Of a DNA stretch of 64,000 nucleotides, positions 8,571-17,435 are shown piece by piece. Source of the stretch: Euzebya rosea (GTDB taxonomy: Bacteria > Actinomycetota > Nitriliruptoria > Euzebyales > Euzebyaceae); contig NZ_PGDQ01000011.1 of NCBI RefSeq assembly GCF_003073135.1, positions 1 through 64,000 on the forward strand, read 5' to 3'. Each line of letters opens with the position of its first letter. Position 1 is the stretch's first letter. The notes under the pieces were generated by a model. That model was given only the letters and a program-made list of their open reading frames with translations, was not told where the DNA came from and ran no database searches. A program made the translations under genes and the position numbers.

Positions 8571-8870
8571 TCAGCGACCCGCCGGTCGAACTCGTCCGTT
8601 GACTATAGCGACACCCTCCGCGGCCAACCGACGAGCCTGGTCGTCCCCCTTGGCCAGCGTCCCGTCGGCGCGGATGACCCGCCACCACGGCAACCCGTCG
8701 GACTCACGCAGCACCCGGCCGACACCCCGAGCGGCCCCCGGACGACCCGCTTCCTCGGCGACCTCGCCGTAGCTGGCGCACTCCCCGGGACGCAGGCTGG
8801 CCACGACCTGTCGCACGGCCGCACCGAAGTCCTCGGGCGGCTGGCTGTCCTCGTCCGTCGCCTCCCCCAC
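8571..8870 (-). CDS. Alkyltransferase-like (ATL) DNA repair protein
   Basis: The 99-residue product is the MGMT C-terminal fold without the reactive cysteine: the PCHRV motif of O6-alkylguanine transferases reads PWWRV here, with Trp at residue 62. The flanking [23 protein letters not shown] helix-turn-helix and the following RADG are conserved. ATL proteins bind O6-alkylguanine and flag it for nucleotide excision repair instead of removing the alkyl group. The GTG start follows a run of purine boxes including GGAGGAACGG. It is probably co-transcribed with the downstream exonuclease, which also has a possible internal -10 (TATAGT, near 8602-8607) inside the end of this gene. Confidence 0.88.
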   Translation of the reverse strand: MGEATDEDSQPPEDFGAAVRQVVASLRPGECASYGEVAEEAGRPGAARGVGRVLRESDGLPWWRVIRADGTLAKGDDQARRLAAEGVAIVNGRVRPAGR

Positions 8871-8987
8871 CGTCCGTTCCTCCTCTCCTCCTCGAAGTCG
8901 AGTCGTGTCATCGTTTCGTCATGGTGGCAGACGGCCACGCTCGTACCGTGTGGTCTCCCACACTCGTCCACCAACGAGGAGCATCCC

Positions 8988-9422
8988 ATGACCGATGTCG
9001 ATCCGACGAGCACCGAGCCGGGTGGCGCGGACCAGCGCGTCGAGCTCACCGACGAGGAGTGGCGTCGCCGGCTGACCCCGGAGCAGTACCAGGTCCTCCG
9101 CCGTGCCGGCACCGAACGTGCCTTCACCGGCGCCTACTGGGACACCAAGGACCCGGGCGTGTACCGCTGCGCCGGGTGCGGGGCCGAGCTGTTCCGCTCC
9201 GACACCAAGTACGACTCCGGCAGCGGCTGGCCGTCCTTCACCGAACCGATCAGCCCCGACGCGGTCGAGGAACACACCGACCGGTCGCTGGGGATGGTCC
9301 GCACCGAGGCCGTCTGTGCCCGATGTGGCGGCCACCTCGGCCACGTCTTCCCCGACGGCCCCGGACCGAACGGCCTGCGGTACTGCATGAACTCCGTCTC
9401 CATGGAGCTCGACACGCAATGA
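8988..9422 (+). CDS. msrB: Peptide-methionine (R)-S-oxide reductase
   Basis: The 144-residue product is a full-length MsrB that reduces methionine-R-sulfoxide in damaged proteins. Two CxxC pairs (Cys61/Cys64 and Cys110/Cys113) form the structural zinc site. The catalytic cysteine is Cys133 in RYCMNS. The GWPSF and HLGHVF motifs of the family are present. There is no signal peptide, so it acts in the cytoplasm. ATG 8988 follows CGAGGAG. A TACCGT at 8944-8949 is a reasonable -10. The gene is monocistronic, ending in a hairpin. Confidence 0.94.
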   Translation: MTDVDPTSTEPGGADQRVELTDEEWRRRLTPEQYQVLRRAGTERAFTGAYWDTKDPGVYRCAGCGAELFRSDTKYDSGSGWPSFTEPISPDAVEEHTDRSLGMVRTEAVCARCGGHLGHVFPDGPGPNGLRYCMNSVSMELDTQ

Positions 9423-9426
9423 CCTC

Positions 9427-9485
9427 GGCCGGGAACTCTCCCGGCCAACCGATCGACCCCTCGGCGACACAGTCCACGAGGGGTC
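9427..9485 (+). terminator. Two hairpins after msrB
   Basis: Directly after the stop, GGCCGGGA and TCCCGGCC form a perfect 8-bp stem with a 4-base loop (9427-9446). A second perfect 9-bp stem, GACCCCTCG/CGAGGGGTC, spans 9455-9485. There is no T-run, as is common in high-GC actinobacterial terminators. Confidence 0.6.
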
Positions 9486-9528
9486 CAGTCGTTTCCCGAC
9501 GGTCCCCACCCGATCCAGGAAACGACCG

Positions 9529-10266
9529 ATGACCGCTGCCAGCTCCACCACGTCCCGCCGCCTCGTGCTGCTCCTCCTCGCGACCGTCGTCGCGCTGCTG
9601 TCCCTCACCGGTCCAGCGCTGGCGCACGTGACGGTCCGCACCGACAACCCGACCGCCAACGGCTACGGGGTCTACACCGTCCGCGTGCCCACCGAACGCG
9701 ACGACGCCTCCACCACCACGATCGAGGTCCAGATCCCCGAGGGGCTGACCGTCCACAGCTACGAGCCGGTGCCCGGCTGGGAGATCGAGATCGGCGAGAC
9801 GGTCATCACCATCTCCGGCGGCGCGATCGAACCGGGGCAGTTCCAGGACTTCCGCTTCTCCGCCCGCAACCCCGAGGAGGCAACCGCGCTGCGGTTCGCC
9901 GCGATCCAGACCTACGACTCCGGTGAGGTCGTGGAATGGACGGGAGGGGAGGGCGCGGACAAGCCGGCCTCGATGGTGGAGCTGGTCGCCGCCGACGCCG
10001 ACGACGCCCACGGCCACTCCGCCAGCGACGACGACGCAGCCGAGGACGCCACCACCGAGGACAGCGCGACCGAGGACAGCGCGACCGAGGACGCCGCAGC
10101 CGAGGACGCCATGACGGAGGACACCACAGACGAGGACACCGGCGAGTCCACTGACGAGGCGACCACCGCCGGCACCGGATCGGGCCTCGCCGTGGCGGCA
10201 CTCGTCGTCGGCCTCGCCGGGGCGGGTCTGGGCGGGACCGCGCTCGCGCGAGCAGGCCGCAGCTGA
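9529..10266 (+). CDS. YcnI-like (DUF1775) copper-associated membrane protein
   Basis: The 245-residue product has a signal peptide ending ALA, leaving His33 as the mature N-terminus (HVTVRTDNP), as expected for YcnI-family proteins, where the N-terminal His takes part in copper binding. The conserved Trp is in VVEWTGGEG. The DUF1775 domain covers about 33-160. A very acidic Thr/Glu/Asp/Ala linker with a 15-base tandem repeat (about 170-220) leads to a C-terminal hydrophobic helix (about 222-242). It is therefore an envelope protein displaying a copper-binding domain outside. The usual YcnJ/CopCD partner genes are not adjacent. No good ribosome site is visible before ATG 9529. Confidence 0.88.
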   Translation: MTAASSTTSRRLVLLLLATVVALLSLTGPALAHVTVRTDNPTANGYGVYTVRVPTERDDASTTTIEVQIPEGLTVHSYEPVPGWEIEIGETVITISGGAIEPGQFQDFRFSARNPEEATALRFAAIQTYDSGEVVEWTGGEGADKPASMVELVAADADDAHGHSASDDDAAEDATTEDSATEDSATEDAAAEDAMTEDTTDEDTGESTDEATTAGTGSGLAVAALVVGLAGAGLGGTALARAGRS

Positions 10267-10310
10267 GCTGACTGGCGTCGCCGTCGGTGCCATCCGCCCC
10301 CCGACGCGGT

Positions 10311-10340
10311 TTGTCACCGGCGGCGACGCCGCCCTAGCGT
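10311..10340 (+). promoter_or_regulatory. Leaderless promoter of the CitE-like gene
   Basis: TTGTCA (10311-10316) and TAGCGT (10335-10340) are separated by 18 bases. The -10 is followed by exactly seven bases and then the ATG at 10348, so transcription should start at or next to the start codon. No ribosome binding site is present, which fits leaderless translation. Confidence 0.65.
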
Positions 10341-10347
10341 GATCGGC

Positions 10348-11397
10348 ATGCGCCCACCCAAGGACTTCTTCCGCCCCCTCGCCGTCGGCGCCCCCGAGCC
10401 GCTGCGCGAGATCCCCGTCCGTCCGTCCCGGATGATCCACTTCTTCCCGCCCTCGGTGGACAAGATGGTGGCCAAGGTCCCCGACATCATCCCGACCGTC
10501 GACGTGCTGCTGGCCAACCTCGAGGACGGCGTCCCCGCCACCGACAAGGACGCGGCCCGCGCCGGGATGGTCCGGGTGGCCCGGGACAACGACTTCGGCG
10601 AGACGCAGTTCTGGACCCGCATCAACTCCCTCGACTCGCCGTGGTGCCTGGATGACCTGACCGCCGCGGTGCTGGAGGCCGGGGAGGCCCTGGACGTCAT
10701 CATGGTGCCCAAGGTCGAGGGCCCCGAGGACATCCACTACGTGGACCGCCTGCTCGCCCAGCTGGAGGCGAAGGCCGGCCTGGACACCCCCCTGCAGGTC
10801 CACGCGATCCTGGAGACCGCCCGCGGCGTGGCCAACGTCGAGGCGATCTGCGGCGCGTCGCCCCGCATGCAGGGCCTGTCGCTGGGCCCGGCCGACCTGG
10901 CGGCCAACCGACGGATGAAGACCACCCGCGTCGGTGGTGGCCACCCGGGGTACCTGGTCCGCTCCGACCCCGACGCCGACAACCCCGAGGCCGCGCGCCC
11001 CACCTTCCAGCAGGACCTGTGGCACTACACGATCGCCCGGATGGTGGACGCCTGCGTGACCCACGGGATCCTGCCGTTCTACGGCCCGTTCGGCGACATC
11101 AAGGACACCCAGGCGTGCGAGGACCAGTTCCGCAACGCCTACCTGCTGGGCTGCGTCGGCGCCTGGTCGCTGCACCCCGTCCAGATCGACATCGCCAAGA
11201 AGGTGTTCTCCCCCGACCCCGCCGACGTCGCCCACGCCAAGCGCGTGGTCGAGGCGATGGGTGACGGCACCGGCGCGATCATGCTCGACGGCAAGATGGA
11301 GGACGACGCCAGCGTCAAGCAGTGCCGCGTCATCCTCGAGCTGGCCCGTGAGCTGGGCTCCCGCGACCCCGAGCTGGCCGCCACCTACGACCTGTAG
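10348..11397 (+). CDS. HpcH/HpaI-CitE family CoA-ester lyase, malyl-CoA lyase-like
   Basis: The 349-residue product belongs to the CitE/HpcH aldolase superfamily, whose Mg-dependent members cleave or form malyl-CoA, citramalyl-CoA or similar thioesters. [31 protein letters not shown] (metal-ligand Glu region) and [16 protein letters not shown] match the TIM-barrel motifs in order. The long form with an [14 protein letters not shown] segment resembles malyl-CoA/methylmalyl-CoA lyases more than the 290-residue CitE proteins. The exact substrate is not assigned. I chose ATG 10348 over an in-frame GTG nine bases upstream because it sits at the predicted leaderless transcription start. The gene stands alone, convergent with a kinase gene. 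Confidence 0.85.
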   Translation: MRPPKDFFRPLAVGAPEPLREIPVRPSRMIHFFPPSVDKMVAKVPDIIPTVDVLLANLEDGVPATDKDAARAGMVRVARDNDFGETQFWTRINSLDSPWCLDDLTAAVLEAGEALDVIMVPKVEGPEDIHYVDRLLAQLEAKAGLDTPLQVHAILETARGVANVEAICGASPRMQGLSLGPADLAANRRMKTTRVGGGHPGYLVRSDPDADNPEAARPTFQQDLWHYTIARMVDACVTHGILPFYGPFGDIKDTQACEDQFRNAYLLGCVGAWSLHPVQIDIAKKVFSPDPADVAHAKRVVEAMGDGTGAIMLDGKMEDDASVKQCRVILELARELGSRDPELAATYDL

Positions 11398-11413
11398 GCC
11401 CAGGCACCCCGGG

Positions 11414-12331
11414 TCAGGTCGGCGGCAGTGGCGGGGGGCCGGACTCGATGGTCGTGTCGATCATCCGGCGTTCGTGGGTCGGCGGCGCCGGGCCGGCCTG
11501 GGTCGGCGCGACGGGCAGGGTCGTGGTCGACCAGCCCATCTGGTGCTCGACCTCGACGAGCATCCGGCCGAACGCATCGGCCGTGGGGCGCTGGGCCGGG
11601 TCCTTGGCCAGTCCCTGCTCGATCACCCGGACGAGCGGGTCGGGCACGCCTCGGGCCCGGAGGTCCGGGGCCGGGGCATCGATGATGCGCAGCAGCATGG
11701 CGATCGGCTGCTCGGCAGCGTCGCCCTCCACGAACGGGGCGTGACCGGCCAGCAGCTCGAACAGGGTCGATGCGAGGGAGTACACGTCGGAGGCGATCGT
11801 CGCCGTGCCCCCCTCGACGACCTCGGGTGAGACGTGGGCCAGCGTCATCCCTCCCCCCGTGGTGTGGGTGGCGTCGACCAGGCCGGAGATGCCGAAGTCG
11901 GCCAGCTTCACCTCACCGAAGACGCTGCGCAGGATGTTGGCCGGCTTGACGTCCCGATGCAGCACGCCGGCCTCGTGGGCGCAGTGCAGCGCACCGGCGA
12001 TCCGGATGCCGACGCTGGTCGCCTCGGGGGCGGAGAGGGGCTGGTCGCCGCCCAGCGCCCCACCGCCGAGGTACTCCATGGCGATGTAGGGGATGCCCTT
12101 CGGCGTCTGGCCGGCGTCGAAGAGGACCACGATGTTGGGGTGCCAGCCGAGCGCCCCCAGCGCCTGGGACTCCCGGGTGAACCGCTTCTCGGTGCGGGCG
12201 TCCAGCGCCGGCGCGGCCAGCACCTTGATCGCCACCTCGCGACCGATGCTCTCCTGCGTGGCCCGGTAGACCGTGGCCGTGCCACCCGAACCGATCGGCT
12301 CGAGCTGGCTGTATCCGGGGATCTCGTGCAT
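11414..12331 (-). CDS. Serine/threonine protein kinase (soluble, short)
   Basis: The 305-residue product has a complete Hanks-type kinase domain (about 5-270): glycine loop GSGGTATVY, invariant Lys36, catalytic loop HRDVKPAN (125-132) and DFG at 145-147. The activation segment is short and the APE motif reads SPE. A Pro-rich tail of about 35 residues follows; no transmembrane helix or sensor domain is present, unlike typical PknB proteins. TAGCGT lies ten bases before the ATG on the minus strand, so the mRNA is probably leaderless or nearly so. It is the distal of two kinase genes in the same orientation, separated by 45 bases. Confidence 0.92.
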   Translation of the reverse strand: MHEIPGYSQLEPIGSGGTATVYRATQESIGREVAIKVLAAPALDARTEKRFTRESQALGALGWHPNIVVLFDAGQTPKGIPYIAMEYLGGGALGGDQPLSAPEATSVGIRIAGALHCAHEAGVLHRDVKPANILRSVFGEVKLADFGISGLVDATHTTGGGMTLAHVSPEVVEGGTATIASDVYSLASTLFELLAGHAPFVEGDAAEQPIAMLLRIIDAPAPDLRARGVPDPLVRVIEQGLAKDPAQRPTADAFGRMLVEVEHQMGWSTTTLPVAPTQAGPAPPTHERRMIDTTIESGPPPLPPT

Positions 12332-12376
12332 GGCAGCGCTGACGCTAGCGCGTCGGTGTCCCGCTCACCCGCTGCG

Positions 12377-14416
12377 TCACTGGATCAGCTCCACCAGCGC
12401 GGCGTCGGGTTCGGCGACGACGACGCCCGCGCCGGTCGTCGCCAGGCGGGTGACGTCGCCGACGGTGTCGACCGCAGCGGTGGCACCGTCGAGGCGGATC
12501 AGCTGCAGCCGACCGTCGACCACGGCCCACAGCCGCCCGTCGGTGGTCCCGGCGACGTCGGTGGCTCCGGTGGTGACAACCGCACCACCGGGGACGAGGT
12601 CGTGCAGCCGGCCGTCGCCGGTGAGGACGGCCACGCGATCGGGACCGGCGGTGACCAGCTCGACGGGGGTCCCGCTGACCTGCTCGAGCTGGTCGACGAT
12701 GCCGTCTCGCACGCTGACGACGGTGCCGTCCGTCGTGGCGGCGACGATGGTGTCCCCGGCGCTGTCGACCTGGGTCGCTCCCGGCAGGTCCACGACCCGC
12801 TCGACCGTCCCGTCGACCCAACGGGCCAGGCCCTGCCGATCGGCCAGGAGGAACCCGCCGGTGGCCGGGCTGACGTCGACCGCGCCGGGGACGACGTCGC
12901 CGACGGGCCGCAACGTCGTCGCGTCGAGGACCTGGACCCCGTTCGGCAGCCGCACCGCCAGCAGGTCACCGCTGACGGCGAGGCCGGAGATGTCCGGGAC
13001 GGGGGTCGCAATCCGGCCCCCGTCGGCCAGGCGGACGACCTCGGTGGCCGTCGACACCCAGATGACATCGCCGTCGCTGGCCAGCGCGGTCGCGGTTCCC
13101 TCGAACGTGACGGCCGCGACGGCGGCCGGGTCGCCTGTCGTGGGCAGCGGCGGTGGTGGTGGCGCCGGCGCAGGGGGGCCCGGGGCAACGGTCGGCGCGG
13201 GCGCGGGCTCGAGGGTCGCCGTCACCGGCGGCGCCTCGGCCGCGTCCTGACCCGGGTCGTCCTCGGGGTCGCCGGGCTGGGGACCGGTCTGGGGGAGGTC
13301 CGGCAGCTCCTCCGCCGCGTCGGGCGCCTCGCCGAGCTGGGTCGGCAGCACGTCCGGGGCGGCGTCGCTGCCCACGTCCGGGTCACCGCCCCCGGTGAAG
13401 GACGAGGTGGCCACGAAGGTCACGGCCACCAGCGCTGCCGCAGCTGCACCGATGCCCCCCACGATGCGCTGCAGCCGCTGGGCCTTCCGCCGCGCCTCGG
13501 CCGGTGGCTGGTCGGGCAGGCCGGCTGCCGGGGCGGGCAGGCCCGACGCGGAGGGGGACGCGGGACGACCGGCGGTCACGACCGGGACGGCCGCGAGCCC
13601 GAGCTCCTGCCGGGCCGACTGCAGCTCGCGGGCCAGGTCCTCGGCCCTGGCCGGCCTGTCGGTGGGGGCCTTCGCCATCGCGCGGCGGAGCACCCGGGCG
13701 ACGGGCAGGGGGAACCCCTGCTCGGCGAGGTCGGGCACGGGGTCGCGATGGGCTCGCAGCATCATCGCCGCCGGCGACTCGTCGGTGTCGCGATGGAAGG
13801 CGGGCTGGCCGGTCAGCAGCGCATAGAGGGTGGCACCCAGCGCGTAGATGTCCGTTGCCGTCGATGCGCCGGCGCCGGCCAGCAGCTCGGGGGCGCTGTA
13901 GGCGATCGTCCCCGTCGTCCCGCGACGACGTCCCGCGGCCCCTGCCGCCAGCGCCACCCCGAAGTCCGACACCTTGACCTGCCCGTCGTCGGCGATCAGC
14001 AGGTTGTCGGGCTTCACGTCGCGGTGCAGCAGCCCGGCGTTGTGCGCCACCTGCAGGCCCGTGGCCGCCTGGATGCCGGCGGCGGTGACCATGTCGACGG
14101 GCTGCGCGCCCTCCCGTCGCATCAGGTCCCCGAGCGACCCGCGAGCCAGGTACTCCATCGCGATCCACGGCTGGCCGTCGACGTCGCCCGCGTCGATGAT
14201 GGCGACGATTGCCGGGTGCCACGCGAGGGTGCCCATGACCTGCACCTCCGCGGCCACGCGGTGCACAGCATCCTCGTCCAGCACGCGGTGCAGCACCTTG
14301 AGGGCCAGCGGCTGTCCAGACCGGGTCGCCGTCGCCAGGTACACCACGCCGAATCCCCCTCGCCCCAGCTGCTGCTGCAGCTGGAACCCCGGGACGGCGA
14401 ATGCCGGTTCGTCCAT
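12377..14416 (-). CDS. Transmembrane Ser/Thr protein kinase with extracellular beta-propeller-like sensor
   Basis: The 679-residue product has an N-terminal kinase domain (about 8-268: LGRGGFGVVY, Lys40, HRDVKPDN at 131-138, DFG 151-153, SAPE). A basic juxtamembrane segment precedes one transmembrane helix (about 318-338). Outside the cell there is an acidic then proline-rich linker (about 340-450) and a repetitive domain (about 452-679) made of about 40-residue blades of the type VDVSPATGGFLLADRQG, as in WD/NHL-like propellers. PASTA repeats are absent, so the ligand is probably not muropeptide. TAGGCT lies nine bases before the ATG on the minus strand. It is divergent from the PAS-GGDEF pair. 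Confidence 0.9.
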   Translation of the reverse strand: MDEPAFAVPGFQLQQQLGRGGFGVVYLATATRSGQPLALKVLHRVLDEDAVHRVAAEVQVMGTLAWHPAIVAIIDAGDVDGQPWIAMEYLARGSLGDLMRREGAQPVDMVTAAGIQAATGLQVAHNAGLLHRDVKPDNLLIADDGQVKVSDFGVALAAGAAGRRRGTTGTIAYSAPELLAGAGASTATDIYALGATLYALLTGQPAFHRDTDESPAAMMLRAHRDPVPDLAEQGFPLPVARVLRRAMAKAPTDRPARAEDLARELQSARQELGLAAVPVVTAGRPASPSASGLPAPAAGLPDQPPAEARRKAQRLQRIVGGIGAAAAALVAVTFVATSSFTGGGDPDVGSDAAPDVLPTQLGEAPDAAEELPDLPQTGPQPGDPEDDPGQDAAEAPPVTATLEPAPAPTVAPGPPAPAPPPPPLPTTGDPAAVAAVTFEGTATALASDGDVIWVSTATEVVRLADGGRIATPVPDISGLAVSGDLLAVRLPNGVQVLDATTLRPVGDVVPGAVDVSPATGGFLLADRQGLARWVDGTVERVVDLPGATQVDSAGDTIVAATTDGTVVSVRDGIVDQLEQVSGTPVELVTAGPDRVAVLTGDGRLHDLVPGGAVVTTGATDVAGTTDGRLWAVVDGRLQLIRLDGATAAVDTVGDVTRLATTGAGVVVAEPDAALVELIQ

Positions 14417-14509
14417 GTCCCGCGCAGCCTATGCCCGACGGCTCAGGTCGCGCTGCGTCCCGCCGATTCGTACGAACAGCAACTGACGTAGCGGGACAGG
14501 TGGAGCGAA

Positions 14510-15388
14510 GTGCTGACTGAAGACGAATGGGGGGACGACGCGATACGCAGGGTGATCGACGATCTTGCCGACCCGCTCGTCTGCTTCCTTCCCGACGGCA
14601 CCCTCCTGTACTCCAACCGTGCGCACGACCTCATCCACGGGGCGGCCCCGGGCACGTTGGTGGGCACCGACTTCGTCAACCTGCTGCCCGAGGAACATCA
14701 CCGGACTGCCCGTCGCTTCCTGGCTCGGCTGGCGACCGACGTGACGCCGGAGAACCGCACGGTGCACAGCGTCACCGAGGTCCGGCCCGGGGGGAAGCCG
14801 ATGTTCGTCGAGTGGACCAACACGGCACACTTCGACGACGACGGACAGCTGCTCGGCGTCATCGCCTCCGGCCGTGACATCACCGCCCGCCAGATCGAGC
14901 AGGCGCAGCTTGCCCACGAGATCCGCCACGACGCCCTCACCGGGGTGCTGAGCAGGTACGGCGTCGAGCAGCACCTGGCGGAATGCTACGCCGTGGCCGA
15001 GCAGGAGGTCCCCGAGCTGACGTTGATCTACCTCGACCTCGACGGGTTCAAGGAGATCAACGACCGGCACGGCCACCACGTCGGGGACGCCACGCTGATC
15101 GCGGTCGGCGACGTCCTCCAGGGTGTGGTGCGGCCCGACGACGCCGTCGGCCGGCTCGGCGGGGACGAGTTCGTCCTCATCCTCCACGGCACCGACCGGA
15201 CATCCCTCCCCATCGCCAGGATCCGCCAGATCATGCGGGCGCTGAACACCCTCGACCATCCCGTCGGGGTGTCGGTCGGACTGGCCAGCCCCCGGTACGG
15301 CGAGTCGTGGGCCCAGCTGATCGCCGAGGCGGACCGCCAGATGTTCGTGCACAAGCACGGCACCAAGGAGGTGCGCATCGATGCCTGA
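14510..15388 (+). CDS. PAS-GGDEF protein, probable diguanylate cyclase (first of tandem pair)
   Basis: The 292-residue product has an N-terminal PAS domain (about 12-125, ending GVIASGRDITARQ) and a GGDEF domain (about 135-290) with an intact RLGGDEFVLI active site, so it should make cyclic di-GMP from GTP. The LYLDLDGFKEINDRHGH metal/nucleotide motif is present. No RxxD inhibitory site five residues before GGDEF is evident. The product is soluble. The GTG start follows GGTGGAG. The stop overlaps the next gene by 8 bases, so the two are co-translated. It is divergent from the membrane kinase gene. Confidence 0.93.
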   Translation: MLTEDEWGDDAIRRVIDDLADPLVCFLPDGTLLYSNRAHDLIHGAAPGTLVGTDFVNLLPEEHHRTARRFLARLATDVTPENRTVHSVTEVRPGGKPMFVEWTNTAHFDDDGQLLGVIASGRDITARQIEQAQLAHEIRHDALTGVLSRYGVEQHLAECYAVAEQEVPELTLIYLDLDGFKEINDRHGHHVGDATLIAVGDVLQGVVRPDDAVGRLGGDEFVLILHGTDRTSLPIARIRQIMRALNTLDHPVGVSVGLASPRYGESWAQLIAEADRQMFVHKHGTKEVRIDA

Positions 15389-16241
15389 CCACTCCAACGC
15401 CCTCTGGCAGCAGCTGTCCCTCAAGGCCATCGTGGACGACCTCCCGGACATGGTCTTCCGCACCCGCGTCGACGGGACGATCAACTACGCCAACCAGGCC
15501 TACCTCGACTTCCACGGCCTGCCCGCCGAGCAGGTCATCGGCCGGTCGTTCGTGGACCTGTCGCCGTCGGAGGAGCGCGACGTCATCAGGACGGTCCTGC
15601 TGGAGCTGCAGCAGCTGACACCCGAGCACCCCACCCGCCGCAACGAGCACGAGACCCGGACGGTCACCGGTGCACCGTCGTGGCACGAGTGGTCCGACCA
15701 GGCGATCTTCGACGGTGACGAGCTGCTGGGGTTCATGTCGGTCGGGCGCGACGTGACCCGCCGGCGCCTGCAGCAGGCACGGGCGGCGTTCCACCTGATC
15801 CACGACTCGCTGACGGGCCTGCGCAACCGTCGCGGCCTGTTCCGCCACCTCGACGGGCTGCTGGAGGACGGGGTGGTCCCCGACGTCGGCCTCCTGTACC
15901 TCGACCTCAACGGCTTCAAGGCCGTCAACGACACCCTCGGCCACCGGGTCGGTGACATGGCCCTGGTCGGCTGCGCCGATGCGCTCCGTGCGGCCTCGGG
16001 TCCGCGCGACCTCGTGTGCCGCCTCGGCGGCGACGAGTTCGTGGTCGTCACCGCCGGTCCCGACGGTGGGGGTCAGGCGAAGGCCCTGATCCCCGAGCTG
16101 CGGCGGGCGCTGGCCGGCCTGCCCCATCCGCTGGGGGCGAGCATCGGCCTGTCGGTCCCCCGGGAGGGCGACACGCCGACCGCACTGCTGGAACGGGCCG
16201 ACGCATCCATGTACGCAGAGAAGCGGTCCCGCAGCCGGTAG
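15381..16241 (+). CDS. PAS-GGDEF protein, probable diguanylate cyclase (second of tandem pair)
   Basis: The 286-residue product repeats the architecture of its upstream neighbour: PAS (about 12-128, ending FMSVGRDVTRRR) and GGDEF (about 138-286) with intact RLGGDEFVVV. LYLDLNGFKAVNDTLGH supplies the metal/substrate motif. The two proteins look like diverged tandem duplicates, so they may form heterodimers or answer different ligands of the PAS domain. The ATG lies inside the end of the preceding gene (8-base overlap). No EAL or HD-GYP phosphodiesterase is nearby. Confidence 0.93.
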   Translation: MPDHSNALWQQLSLKAIVDDLPDMVFRTRVDGTINYANQAYLDFHGLPAEQVIGRSFVDLSPSEERDVIRTVLLELQQLTPEHPTRRNEHETRTVTGAPSWHEWSDQAIFDGDELLGFMSVGRDVTRRRLQQARAAFHLIHDSLTGLRNRRGLFRHLDGLLEDGVVPDVGLLYLDLNGFKAVNDTLGHRVGDMALVGCADALRAASGPRDLVCRLGGDEFVVVTAGPDGGGQAKALIPELRRALAGLPHPLGASIGLSVPREGDTPTALLERADASMYAEKRSRSR

Positions 16242-16260
16242 CCCGCGGTCGTCGCCCCGG

Positions 16261-17316
16261 TCAGCCGGTGGCGACGTAGATGGCGTTCATGGGGTCGCCC
16301 TTGGCCGGCAGCACCTCGACGTCGCCGAAACCGGCATCCCGCAGCAGCGCAACGGCGGCGTCCTGCCCCCACATGTTGCCCAGTCCCTCCCCTCCCTGGG
16401 ACCGGGCGGTACCGACGCAGCCGAACATCGACAGGCCGTACATCATCGGCGCCCACGGCAGCTCGGCCTGCGCATCCAGCGACGCCGGGGCGGCGCTGTC
16501 GCACATGACGAACCGGCCGCCGTCGGCGAGGCAGGACCGCACGTGGGCGACCGCCTCGGCTGGGTGCCCGAGGTCGTGGATGACATCGAAGGCCGTGATC
16601 AGGTCCTGGGGGCCGTCGAGCTGGTCGATCCTCCCCTCGACGAAGGTCACGTTGTCGACGCCCTCGTCCCGGGCGGCTGCGCGTGCCGTGGCGATCGACG
16701 GGGCGGACAGGTCGATGCCGGTGACCCGGCTGTCGGGGAACGCCGTGGCGATCAGCAGGGCGACCCGGCCCGTCCCGCACCCGATGTCGGCCACCCTGAT
16801 GCCGGCGTCCAGGTCCTGGGCCAGCCCGTCCACCTGCCCCAGGTAGCTGTCGATCAGGAACGTCTCGTACCTGGCCCGGCTGAGCCGGTCCATCATCGCC
16901 GGCATGTCGCCGGCCTGGTCGTGGAACGGGGTGCCCTCGCCGGTCGTGAACGCGTGGGCAAGGCCGTCCAGGTTGCCGCCTGCCGCGGCGGCCATGGCCG
17001 CGATGGCCGTGGTGTTGAGGAAGCTGTCCCCGGTGAGGGAGATGGCGTGTTCGGGAGGGAGGGAGAACGTCCCGTCGGCGTGCTCGGCGACGCCGCCGAC
17101 GACGAGGGCGTGCAGCCACTCGCGCACGTACCGCTCGTGCATGCCCGCCCGGGCGGCGATCTCCGCCGACGTCCCCGGCGCCTCGGCGAACGCCGCCGTC
17201 AGGCCGGTGCGGGCGCCCAGGGCGATGGCGTTGGTCAACATCGCCTCGCCGTACATCGACATCAGGCGCTGCGAGAACGCCCGTGAGCGGGTGCGGTCGA
17301 ACGTGTCCTCGGCCAT
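16261..17316 (-). CDS. Class I SAM-dependent methyltransferase with winged-helix N-terminus
   Basis: The 351-residue product has an N-terminal helical/winged-helix dimerisation region (about 15-100, TSAEIAARAGMHERYVREWL) followed by a Rossmann methyltransferase domain. Motif I is RVADIGCGTGRVALLIA and motif II contains VTGIDLSAPSI. The organisation resembles mycobacterial Rv2258c and plant-like O-methyltransferases, which act on small molecules. The substrate is unknown. A TAGCAT at 17356-17361 (minus strand) may be its -10, and GGGAGAGG precedes the ATG. Confidence 0.87.
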   Translation of the reverse strand: MAEDTFDRTRSRAFSQRLMSMYGEAMLTNAIALGARTGLTAAFAEAPGTSAEIAARAGMHERYVREWLHALVVGGVAEHADGTFSLPPEHAISLTGDSFLNTTAIAAMAAAAGGNLDGLAHAFTTGEGTPFHDQAGDMPAMMDRLSRARYETFLIDSYLGQVDGLAQDLDAGIRVADIGCGTGRVALLIATAFPDSRVTGIDLSAPSIATARAAARDEGVDNVTFVEGRIDQLDGPQDLITAFDVIHDLGHPAEAVAHVRSCLADGGRFVMCDSAAPASLDAQAELPWAPMMYGLSMFGCVGTARSQGGEGLGNMWGQDAAVALLRDAGFGDVEVLPAKGDPMNAIYVATG

Positions 17317-17375
17317 GGTCGGTCGGCCCTCTCCCTGATCGGTCGGCGGGCCGGGATGCTACCGCCACCGACCAC

Positions 17376-17402
17376 CGGGGGAGGGCCCGTGGCCCTCCCC
17401 CG
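17376..17402 (-). terminator. Strong hairpin terminator after the CWB2 beta-propeller gene
   Basis: A perfect 12-bp GC stem (CGGGGGAGGGCC with GGCCCTCCCCCG) and a 3-base loop lie 34 bases beyond the stop of the minus-strand propeller gene. It separates that transcript from the methyltransferase gene. No T-tract is seen. Confidence 0.7.
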
Positions 17403-17435
17403 TCCCCCGTCAGCGGGGACCGATGGCGGTCGACG

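Noticed and set aside
9427-9485. A riboswitch between msrB and the YcnI-like gene
   Set aside because: The two simple perfect stems directly follow a stop codon and lack the conserved cores of known riboswitches. Terminators explain them better.
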